Shown here: positions 54,191 through 64,000 of the stretch, piece after piece
How the letters are laid out: each line of letters opens with the position of its first letter
Position numbering within the stretch: position 1 is the first letter of the stretch
Source of the DNA: Ectocarpus siliculosus
Taxonomy: Eukaryota; Sar; Phaeophyceae; Ectocarpales; Ectocarpaceae
Assembly: GCA_000310025.1 (NCBI GenBank)
Contig: FN649748.1
Span: forward strand, 649,265-713,264
Reading direction: 5' to 3'
Length of the DNA stretch: 64,000 bases
The notes under the pieces: model-generated
The model's database searches: none
What the model was told of the DNA's origin: nothing
Seen by the model: the letters and a program-made list of their open reading frames with translations, nothing else
Program-made: the position numbers and the translations under genes

Positions 54191-57100
54191 GATGGGAAGC
54201 CTTGGTGCGCCTCTCTCACACAGACAGCAGTGTTGATATCGGATTCGGCGATTGCCGTCCCTCCAGCGATGGAAGCGTGTTAGCTGGCGAGGAGAGTACA
54301 AACCCGATACAGCTACAAGAGCTGTAGTCTAGGTTTCTTCCTCGTTCGCAGGGCGGGGTTGGAGCCCAAGGCTGGGCTAGAAAAAGGGGAACTCTACGCA
54401 CGTTGAGACTCGGCCGCTTGGCCAGCTCTTCGTTCGCTCTCTGTCTCTCTTCTCTCTTGCTGCTCTTTCGTCCTTTGTACTGCGGTGCTCTCTGCTCTCC
54501 GCTGCTGCTGCTCTCAGCTCTCAGCTCTCAGCTCTCTGCTCTCGCTGCATGGCTTGGTGTGGTTCTCCTGAGAACCAAACGGTCCGAATTTCCCCCCCGA
54601 ACAGGTTATTGTGCCGCACTCTGCCCCTTCATCACCTTATCGTCATACCCCTTCTCTGCTCCTTTCTCCATGATTGCGTACCTTCTCCCCATAGCTGGCA
54701 ACGCACACAACTCGGGGACTATTTAACCCGAGCTATGTAGTTGTACGGTAGGGAAGAATGAAGACGCGTGAGATTCTGTATCTAATACTGACATGTACGT
54801 AGTTTCAAGTTTTGCCCTTCTGCAGAAGAAACAAGCGCAACGCAGGCAAGCATGTCCCTGTGCCCCGGTTCTGTGTGGGATATGTGAACGTAGTCATGTG
54901 TCGATCTTTCGTTTCCATTTGCTATGCAGTCCTGCGCATGCTCGAAGTGCCTGGTGCCGCGAACAAAATTGCATGAAGCACAATTGGCGGTGTGTACGCG
55001 GCGAACAAACGTTATTAGGATACGACCATGCGGGTAATCATGCGGCAGCACTCTTGTTTGCGGAGCAAACTAGATGGCCGAGGTTGGCTGTGGTTGGTTG
55101 CAGAAGTGGCTTTGTCTGTGTGGCTCCGGACGGGAGGTATTCCGTTTGAGCGGCGAGTCCGAAAGATGGATACAAATTACTAGAGATGTGGCAACAACGG
55201 ATGACTGAAAAAATCTGGGTAAAATGACGCGAATCTCTTGCCGCGAGCTCGAATCCGCTATATTTACTTCACAGCAGTGTGTTGACTTGTCGCGGATGGC
55301 GCGAAGAATACGAAGATAAAGTTTATCTCGTCGGGTTGGGGGGGGGTGTTTTGAATGCACATTTGATGGCATGAAACATGCTGCTCCGTCTTCAAAGCTG
55401 GACAACACGATACAATCGGCTCATGTTCAGACGCGTCTTGGGTCTCGTGCTTTCTTGCTTTCCGACACAAATGTGGCTCGTCGGGATACTTGTCGAGCGA
55501 TGGACCACACATAACCAGCTACAGCAGGCCGGTTTCGTCCTTGTGAACATTCTGCTGTCATGGAAGCAACACACACACACACCGCCGTGGTCAGGCGGTT
55601 GTACGTACGTTGCTACGCGGCGCAGCCGCAAACTGAATAATACATGTTCACTCTGGCGCGGGCCATGCACCCGTAAGAACAGCGGGTTGCCTGTGGTGAA
55701 GTGTCACCTCCCAAATGTTATTCTACAACCAAGGTATCAATATTATATTTTCCCGGGCACATGCACTAAAGGACTAATAAAACTGTAAACGGAGCCCTTC
55801 TTGCGCCACCCCTAACCGCGGCAACAACCAGATCAGCACATCGCCCGCCTGCTGCAACGCCTTCACCGTTTCTCTCTTGTTTCAAGGCACCACCGTCCAA
55901 ACAAGGATATCAAAGTACTGTACTTGCCATTCAACAACATAGTATTCAAAGAAGGGCTTGAGTCTTGAAAACAACAACCCATCCTGCGCCGCCCCCCGCC
56001 CCCTTTTTGTGACCCAATTTGATCACCTACTTCTACCCAACGTTAAATCTCGCTTCCCCAAACTGCGTGAAGAACCAGATGAGCACAACGCCCGCCTGCT
56101 GCAAAGCCTTCATCGTTTTCCCCTTGTTTCAAGGCACCGCCGTACCGCCGTACAAGCTTCACATGCGAAGGATATCAGAATATTCTACTTCTCATTCAAC
56201 GGCATATTATGCAGAAAAGGAAGGGCTTAAAACTTGACAAAAACAGCCCATCCTGCGCCGCCCGCCCCCCTTTTTAGTGACCCAATTCTTATCACCTACT
56301 TCTACCCAACGTTAATTTACCAGTCGTTCAGCAGGAGAACATGACACGACGGCCTTACACTCCCAAAACCTGAACACTTGTTCCTTTGGCTGCTCATCAC
56401 TTCTGTAAAAACGTGAACACAACCAAACAGATAAATCACCCACTCTCTGCCCAACAATATTACCGACTGTAAACGCAGCCAGTCCTTCTTGCACCACTGT
56501 GCGTGAACAACCAGACCAGCACATCGCATGCCTGATGCAAAGCCTTCACCGTTCCTCCCTTCTTTCAAGGCACCGCCGTACAAACCTCGCCAGGCCAGAA
56601 CACTCTATTCCCATTCAACGGCATATCATGCAGAACAGGGCTTACAACTTGAAAAAAAACAACCCATCCTGTGCCGCCGTCCCCCATAATTGTGACCAAA
56701 TTTGATCACCTACTTCTACCGAACGTTAATTCACCAGTCGTTCACCAGGAGAACATACCACGAACGTCCTAGTGTACACCACCAGATGTCTGGACGCTTG
56801 TTCCTGCTGCTGCTCGTCACGCCTGTAAAAACGTGAACTAACGCAACAAAATTCATCACCCGCCCTCTGTCCAACAATAGTTTTGCAGTTCTCAGTAACA
56901 CAACAAGCAAGGCGCACACAAAGGTTCAAACATATTTCCTAGCACCTGCTTGGCATGTGTGTTTGTGAACAACTTACTACGACCGTTTCATATCTATATT
57001 GTACGGCATACGATACGGCGTCAGAGTAGAGTCCACGCAACCATTATCAAGTGCATTTTTTGGCTTGGAGAGCAAGCCCCACAAGATACCACTTTTTGTC

Positions 57101-58337
57101 ACGTCTGTCTCAGGATTTGCGGCGGCACCACTATTGTCACAACTCGGCACACCTTCACAAGGGACTAGCACACAGGAAAATTAAGGTACCCTGACACCCG
57201 TCGTCTTTGGTCATCGCACTTACGGCGATTACCCACAACAGCTCACGTCACCCACACAAAGGGCAGGTGATATTAAATACGCATACTCAAAACCTATCGT
57301 TGCTTCAAGAGCAGTGTCTTGGAAAAAGCAAAATCGAGTCGAAACTCACCACCTAGGAATCGCCAAGGAGACGCCTATTAATAGCAACACGGATGATCAC
57401 ATTGTAAATCGTGTAAATGAATAGGTCTACATAGTTCCCAAATCCAAAACCGTACGCACCCTCTGAATTTCGCTGGTAGACATACATATGCATCATAGGT
57501 CGTGCCTACTCGATCAAGGCACCCTTTCAGCGGGCATACCCACCTCCTCGTAAAATGTCTCTACCATCACATCTGCTTTCGATGGGCACTATTCATTCCC
57601 ATCTTATCCCCCCTCGGACGTACTCACGCCACACGTCTCCCCCACACATCCTTCGTGACTTCGGAACTGTACTCGAGGTAATATCTGAACCCGTCATAAC
57701 ACAAACACATACACACCGCGGATCCCCTTTCGTAGACATGTCTACATACCACCACATCACTTAATTCCGAATGGGCGCAACCGACCCCCCCCCCCCCCCT
57801 TCCCTCCCACCCCTCAAAGTTCATGCCCCACACGCCCTCCCCACAACTTCTTTTCACAACACGGCTTCAAACGTGATTAACAGCTTAATCAACGTCATGC
57901 AAGCCAACGGGGTACTAGAGGACAAGGAAGGGTAATAAAATAAAGTCTTCGAATTTGAAGTAAGTACGAGAGTAAATGTCATAAATAGCCAAGCGAGCCG
58001 GGTAGCGGCGTTCATGAGACAAACCTAAGACAATGAATATCGATATCACGCCATAAAACACCGTGCACAACGCTCTGAGTGTTGTTAAATCACCCCCAAA
58101 CCCTAAGAAATGGTGCTTTCAGCGCACCCCTTGCTTGCGAACAACAGAGAAGAACAAGCCGTCGAGCGAAGAGTGGAAACGGCACCCGAATGCCTTCCCC
58201 TCCTTTGTGAAAGTATCACTCAGAACTCTGACTCGCTGCCTTTATTGCGATCAGGCCCTCGGAATGCGAGCGAGGTGGGATATCGTGCTTCCTCCGAACC
58301 GGGAACGTGGACTGTCCCTCTGCCTCCGGTTACTGAC
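54191..58337. other. long intergenic region with complex tandem repeats
   Basis: About 4.1 kb between two minus-strand genes. Includes the repeat cluster at 55786-56900 and a C-run at about 57786-57800. No exon or RNA gene was recognised in the rest. Confidence 0.5.
55786..56900 (+). repeat. cluster of diverged tandem repeats (two unit types)
   Basis: A unit of about 250 bp, marked by ACCAGATCAGCACA-like, CTTGTTTCAAGGCACC and ACCTACTTCTACCCAACGTTAA-like words, occurs near 55786, 56040 and 56468. A second unit of about 155 bp (CCAGTCGTTCA-CAGGAGAACAT, then TGTAAAAACGTGAAC and CTCTG-CCAACAATA words) follows the second and third copies, at 56312-56468 and 56735-56890. In the minus strand the second unit leaves a related open frame ending in ERLVN in both copies. 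Divergence is about 10-20 percent by eye. Confidence 0.8.
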
Positions 58338-61300
58338 CTACGCACCGAACCCCACGGCCGCACTGCAGTCCCCGTCATCTCCATCGAACTCCCAGCCCCA
58401 CTCCCACCCATCACCGTCTCCTTCATCCTCTTCCGCCTCGGGGATGCTTGCCATTTGTGGGTCAGCCAATTCACCGCCTCCTTCGTCACCGGGCCCATCG
58501 CCGGCGACCCCTTCCTCGCTGCCGAGGCTTCCAACGGAAGAGGGGGCAGAAAAGCCTGCACCGTCGCCGCTCTCCGGTACCGGAACCGCCGCAAAGATGG
58601 AGCTTGCTGGGATCGGACCGATGTTCGAGCCCACCGGGCCCGCTGCTCCTGCTGCTGCTGCTACATCCGCCGGAGAGGGTGCGTTAGAAACCGAAATGTC
58701 GGCCGCACCCACCGCCTGCTCGACGGCATCAGCCGCCGCGGGGGCTGAGCGCAAGAGTGCCCTGGCCCCAAATCCGTCGCCGGTGGCACCCTGCAGGAGC
58801 CCTTCCAAGTGTGCGCGCGGAGACGAAGAATTGCGCCGTCCGGTGGGAGGGTGGTCGATGGCTCCATACCGACCCTCTAGCCTCTCGAGTCCCATGCCTG
58901 CGCCTTGTCCTCCAACGGCATCTCCAACGGCCCTCTCTCCTGCCCGGCCGCTTGCCTCAGATCCGCCTCCTCCTCCCCCTCCTCTGACCGCCTCCGCACT
59001 TCTGCCCTCTGCCGCCGCTACCGCCTCCTGTGCCTCGGCGCCCATTTGTCGGGGGACTGCAGCGCTGGCGGCGCTCCTGCCGCCTCCGGTGCTGTCCCCG
59101 CCGCCCAGGCCGCCACCAACACCACTCCCGACGGCGGGGGCGCCCCCTGCAGAGTCGCCGCGCCCACCGCCACCGCCGCGTCCGCTGCTGCCACCGCCGC
59201 CGCCCGCAAGCAATGCGTCTCCGTAAAGGATGGCAGCCAAGGGTACGTCGGCGCTCGCGTTCACCGCCACCAGCCCTGCTGCATCCGCCTGGCCGGCCTC
59301 CACTGCCACCGCGCTGCCGGTGCTGGCATGAGCCGGCGGTTGTACTTCCTCGAAGTCCCCGCTCGGAAGGGCCGCTGAAACCGCCGCTGCCGCCGTCGCT
59401 GCTGAAGCAACCGGCGTGGCGTTCTGCTGCATCGCGAGGCGCACGGCCGAAGCCACAGCGAGAATTTGTGGCGCGATTTCGGCCATGGTGGGCCTATGCG
59501 CGGGGTTGGCGGACGTGGTGGTGCGGACCAGCTTCCGAATGTTGGTCTGACGACAAGACAAACGCGGGCGTGGGCAAGATGGGGGGGGATTGTTTTGTTG
59601 TCGGTATGGTTGTAGCGATGGATATAGAGTCCGTGGAAAATCCGAGGCATAAGAGGCGGACGACCTGAGAGGCAGGGTAACGGTCGTACGGAACCATGCC
59701 CAGACGATCTAGGGCAACGAAACCGTTGTGGCCGTCTACACGTATGATGTCAATTCAGTGTCTCCACGACTCACACTGCAGCGTGTGTTCTTTCTGTCTA
59801 ACTTACCGTCACCGACATACGACAGCGTGACTCTACAACAACATTCTCCATACGTGGTCTCTAGTGACGGCCTGAAAACAACATGAGCAGCAGCGGGAGC
59901 ATACGCAGGCAGTAAAACCTGTACAGGTAGTCATTTTCACGCGTCGCCCCATGGTGGGCATCCGACACTGCGTTCGGTCATTGCTCAGCTCACCAGTTGC
60001 GTTCCCGGCATCGTGTTGACGACGGCCGGGCGCGTCACCTTCTTGGCGAAGCCGGAGTTGGGCAGTAGCATGGTACGGTACGCTATCTCCTCCTGCATAT
60101 CGGTGGTCCCAGCAAAATACGCCGGGAAAGAGCGACACACGAGAAGAGGACCGTTTTGGCGCCAAGAGCAAAAAAAGAGAGGTCTCCATGCGGGTGATCC
60201 TTCTTCGAAAAACACTGTCGGCGAAAGAAACAGGGGTGAACAAGATCCTTGATCGCGACTGATACTGCTGCTGGTGTAGCACGGCCTACACGCCATTGAT
60301 CGACGACACAACACGGGGGGAAACGGATGGAATGCGTCGGATGCTGTCCTACGTGTACAGGCATGACCGCCTTTGTGTCCACGCTCCCGTGCTCACAACA
60401 CCCAGACAAGCGCGTACTGGTGTACTCCCTTGTGGTGGTATGGACTCTGTTTGCACGAACGCGAGCGAGCGCAATTTTTCTATCCGTATCTACGTAGGAT
60501 GGTCGACTGTTGGCTGTTACTGATGAATGTGTGGGACTCACCTGGCGTTCCCTGTAGCTGTCAAACTCCGCTTGCGCCAACTGTGGGAGTTGCAGGGCCT
60601 CCTCGGGTGTTAGGAACATCTGCAACAGTGGTCGCATCCAACCGAGACGCAGCAATCCGAACAGCACGGTTACACACACGTTGGCACGGATAAATACACC
60701 GGGAGCTAAGGGTAGGGTTGGGCGTGTGCCGGTGAAGATCCTGCCAGACACAGGGCTTGGAGGACATCTGCTGAGTTGGCTAAATGTTGCCGGCGATTCA
60801 CTCAAGAACACACACACAAACTCTCGTTCGTTTCCTAACCAACGTTCTCAAAGAGACAGATCTCGACGGCTATGGGTAGTAAGGCGATGAGACGAGAATC
60901 GTACGGACGGAAGGTTGCTCGACTAACGATTCGGTGGAAACAACAATGGAAATGGAGCGATCTTATCGGAATCCTGGGTGGAAACAACGTGTACAGGATC
61001 CGGAGCATGCCGTCGCGCCGGTGGTAAACCCATACACTACCCGGTGTAGCACCGGCCGGTGAAATCACGTGACGTACATTAAGTAATCGAGTTGTTTCGT
61101 AATGTTTTGTGCTCAGGGCGCCGAGTATTTCCGGTTTGCTGGTAGGACGAACACAGGCATGGCTGCAAGCCCACGGCCGTACTTGGTGGCACGTGATTAG
61201 TGAAAAGTCTTGAACCTCCAATACTGTCAGGCAAGAAGTCGTCCATCTTTGCGTCGAGTTTCCGAACGACGCAAACACCGCAGCGACATCATCACCGTAC

Positions 61301-64000
61301 TCGCCTTGTGGCAGAAAACGTTCTCCTCCCGCAACTTGGGCTGCAAGGCGAGGATGGCCAGCATGGCCCCTACAGAGAAAGCGTCCGTGCTGGGTTCAGC
61401 AACGGTGTGCTCGAGGGAGACCTCGTGGGGAAAGTAGCCGGGAGTTCCGCACCGGGGGTACCTGTTGTGCCCGATTGCTGAGATACATGGCAAATAAACA
61501 ACCAGTCACGGGTGTGTTGCAAGCACGCGACAGCGGGAGGAGTGAAACGGCGTCAGTGGGGGGAGAGGGTAGAGGGTTCGATGAGAGTATCGATTAACAC
61601 CACGCACCACCATGCCCAGAGAAGGAAACCCACATGAGTTGGGTGCCGTTGGGCATCGGCACATACATATTGTTCGAGGGGGGCTCAGGTGCTGCGCTGT
61701 GCTGCTGTGGATAGCAACAATGTTCCAAGATAGAGATATGTACGTTTTCCCTGAGAACGTGTCATGCTGACCCTATGCGTACAACCGTCAAGGATATATT
61801 ACATATCACCGCATTTATTGTTTTCTTTCGAAGTACGCAATGCGTTCCGGGTACCCCAATATAAACAGTATGGCAATTCGAGTTGTTTCAATAAACCTCG
61901 GTTTGTTTTGTCTACGCCTTTGTCTACGCCTCAAACAAACCTGCCCTATGATATTATCCTGCTGTTCATTTGGTTCTACCGCTTCCGGAAAGTCGTTACC
62001 GCCGAATAACGCATTGCCGCCTACCGCCGAAATGAATACCGCCATATGGCGCTACCACCGAAAATGTGTCCGTCCGCCCAAAAAAGCGTTACCGAGTTGT
62101 TAACCCTTTGAATACTTTGTAACAATCATGTCGCAAAAATGTCAATTTGTTGAAAGCAACAATAGGGTACGGAAAATGAGGCTCAATACCGCCATCAGCA
62201 GACAGCGTGGACACGGACCAGTGTTAAGAATCGACCCGGTGAACCGCAAAAAAGCGCGCCCGACATAAAAGCCTAAACGGCAGAGTTTGGGCGTAAGCTG
62301 TGGTGCAACAGCAGTAGCTGTTCACGCATAGGTATGTGCTTGTGTATTTCGTCTTTCCCTCCACTCACCGCACGATAGTCCGAAGTCCGACACCTTGGCG
62401 ACGTAGCGGGCCCCGTTATGCACGAGGATGACGTTGGAGAACTTGAGGTCGCAGAGGACGACCCCGTTGTCGTTGCAGTGCCTCGTGCCAGCAACGACGT
62501 CCGCCAGGCAGCTGGGCGGAACAGAAAGAGAGGCGTGCGAAGGCGAGAAGGACAGATAGCAAGGCGACAGTTGGACGGTGGACATGAGCCAAACAGACTA
62601 TCACTCATCAGGCGATACACGACCTGTCAGGTAGCGCTTGTGCAGACTGGTGACACGTGCTAAAGGTTGTCGCTGGGGCACGTTCTCGGAGCATTGCCTC
62701 GGTAACAGCAGTTCAAACTCACGAGAACATACATTTTGCGAGAGTCCTTGTCTGCGGCGAGAACAATTTCCGAAGCGTCGGTCTGAAAAAACTATATTGT
62801 AGGGTTGGGCAGCAATCACACGGCCGTACTCAGTCCTAGAGGTAGTGAAAGCTTGGGCATGGGCTTGATGAGTTGATCTGGATACACTCACTCCAACTCG
62901 TCCGGAAACGAGAGCCGCCCTCCGAAAAGTGCGTCGAACATGTCGCACTCGCCGCACTCCAGCGCCAAGGCCGGGGAGGAGGAGATGTCGTAAATGGCTC
63001 GCACGCCGAGGATGTTGGTGTGGGCGGGGAGGCTACCGGTAGGCCAAAGGGAAGGACAGGAAAAAAACACATAAGCACAAGGCAAGGGTGGCACAATATT
63101 TGATACTGAGAAAACAGCTAGCCGTTTCCAGGAGCATGGCCACGGTGGCTAGCAGCCGCGACAGGGGGGCTGTTCAGGCACTCAGCTACGATGGACTCGA
63201 CTGGCAGCTTGAAAGAAGAGTACACTGTATATAAGTACTTTGGAGCGTGATCTTGGTGCGTTGTTCGCCCCTCGTTTCGGACGAGGTGTATCGACGATGT
63301 TCGCACTCACCTGCTGTACACAAGCATCTCGTGTATCAGGAATTCCTTGTCCATCTCCTGTAGATGAGGGTTGACGAGACATGGGGGGTTGGGGGGGGGG
63401 GGTCCCGTCATTCACAACCCTTTGCTCTTGATTAGTGGGCAACTGCTGCCGCATGCGGAGTCTACAGCTGCTAGGAGGACTCTTTTAACTTCGGGGGCGG
63501 TGTCAGGAGTCATGGCTTGATCGAGGGGGAAAAGGTTGTGTTTTACCTCGTCTGGCGGGGTACAAACCACACAAGTCGGCGCATTCCCCTGTGATATCAG
63601 CAGAAAACCAGTCCCAAGTCTGCAGTGAACCCTGCAGATACAAATTCATGTCTCATGGCGGCCAGACTATCCCATACACAAGCACGCCCTCCAACTCGCT
63701 CTCGCCTTCATGGGTCTCTTGATGGCCCACGTCGTCTTCGTCGCGTCGCAGACGGCCTTGTAGACGCCTCCGAAGGTGCCATGCCCAAGCTCCTCTTCCG
63801 CGCCCAGCATACCGCTCCCGGGAGCCAGAGCATCCCTCGCGGCTCGCAGCTGGAGTTTGAAGCCGTCGCGCATTCGCGCAACGAAAGCGTCGCGGCACTT
63901 GTTCTGCTGCCAGTTGCGCATCAGGTCCGCAAGCCTAGGCGTTGCCGGCGATCCTTGGGCTTCTTGCTGGGGCGCGGTCGCCAGGGCCCCGATGGAAGAC
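58338..64000 (-). CDS. atypical Ser/Thr protein kinase with a long low-complexity tail (5' end beyond window)
   Basis: Protein kinase, minus strand. Exons: from beyond 64000 to 63706, 63357-63311, 63032-62892, 62511-62369, 61477-61305 (or 61296), 60619-60542, 60092-59994, 59546-58338. Motifs in order: glycine loop LGHGTFGGVYKA, the ATP-anchoring Lys in WAIKRPMK, a Glu in MDKEFLIHEMLVYS, hinge region around ALALECGECDMFDALFGGRL, catalytic loop LCDLKFSNVIL (Asp, Lys and Asn kept, but His-Arg replaced by Leu-Cys), metal site SDFGLS, CGTPGYFPHE, and DAFSVGAMLAILALQ. The final kinase helix contains NPAHRPTMAEIA, near the start of the last exon. That exon adds about 370 residues of Ala/Gly/Ser-rich sequence ending in acidic and Trp-rich stretches (EEDEGDGDGWEWGWEFDGDD). 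Two introns appear to use GC donors. The frame stays open through the right edge, so the N-terminus is missing. Substrate unknown. Confidence 0.9.

Noticed and set aside
58063-59226. 387-codon plus-strand open frame rich in Pro, Ser and Ala
   Set aside because: It is the antisense shadow of the Ala/Gly-rich tail of the kinase, whose frame is tied to the kinase domain by splice phase.
62640-62760. Candidate kinase exon on the minus strand after a good acceptor, reading QGLSQNVCS
   Set aside because: Its end phase does not fit the next exon. Direct joining of 62892 to 62511 gives exact kinase spacing between the GRLS motif and the catalytic loop.

Overview
This is a nuclear window from a photosynthetic eukaryote, most likely a brown alga or close relative (stramenopile, Ectocarpus-like). 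Three lines of evidence support this. Genes are cut into short exons by GT-AG introns of about 0.3 to 5 kb. Two predicted plastid proteins (PGR5 and a GIY-YIG protein) start with a signal peptide followed by an AF cleavage motif, the two-part address used by red-type complex plastids. Neighbouring genes usually lie on opposite strands (8 of 11 neighbour pairs), as reported for Ectocarpus. The exon structures were built by hand from reading frame, splice-site phase and family alignment from memory; no search was run.

Layout, left to right: tRNA threonylcarbamoyladenosine dehydratase (tcdA-like, minus, 934-4916, runs off or into poor sequence at the left); a PTPMT1-like dual-specificity phosphatase (plus, 6142-9825); the H/ACA snoRNP protein NHP2 (minus, 12773-15132); a Rolling-stone-like membrane protein (plus, 15881-22375); the photosynthesis regulator PGR5 (minus, 25239-30891); the diphthamide co-chaperone DPH4 (plus, 31231-32070); a SET-domain protein methyltransferase (plus, 32161-34773); Mediator subunit MED11 (minus, 36221-36727), head to head with translation factor eIF2 beta (plus, 36936-44221); a plastid GIY-YIG-domain protein (plus, 46826-51908); an unrecognised protein with a C-terminal ubiquitin-interacting motif (minus, 52616-54190); and an atypical Ser/Thr kinase (minus, 58338 to beyond the right edge).

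Most are housekeeping genes: tRNA modification, rRNA pseudouridylation, diphthamide synthesis, translation initiation, transcription and cyclic electron flow. They share a neighbourhood but form no operon or common pathway.

The unusual material is mostly in introns. eIF2 beta intron 3 (4.7 kb) holds four nearly identical 89-bp repeats plus two unrelated tandem arrays that both have a 48-bp period. The first exon-intron junction of tcdA lies in one arm of a 37-bp inverted repeat that could hide the 5' splice site. PGR5 intron 2 holds a LINE fragment in antisense and an assembly gap, and a second copy of the repeat next to that gap lies inverted in intron 1. No retrovirus-like, LTR or Polinton-type element, CRISPR array, rRNA or convincing tRNA was found. 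Positions 1-460 and about 26255-26455 are poor-quality, homopolymer-rich sequence.
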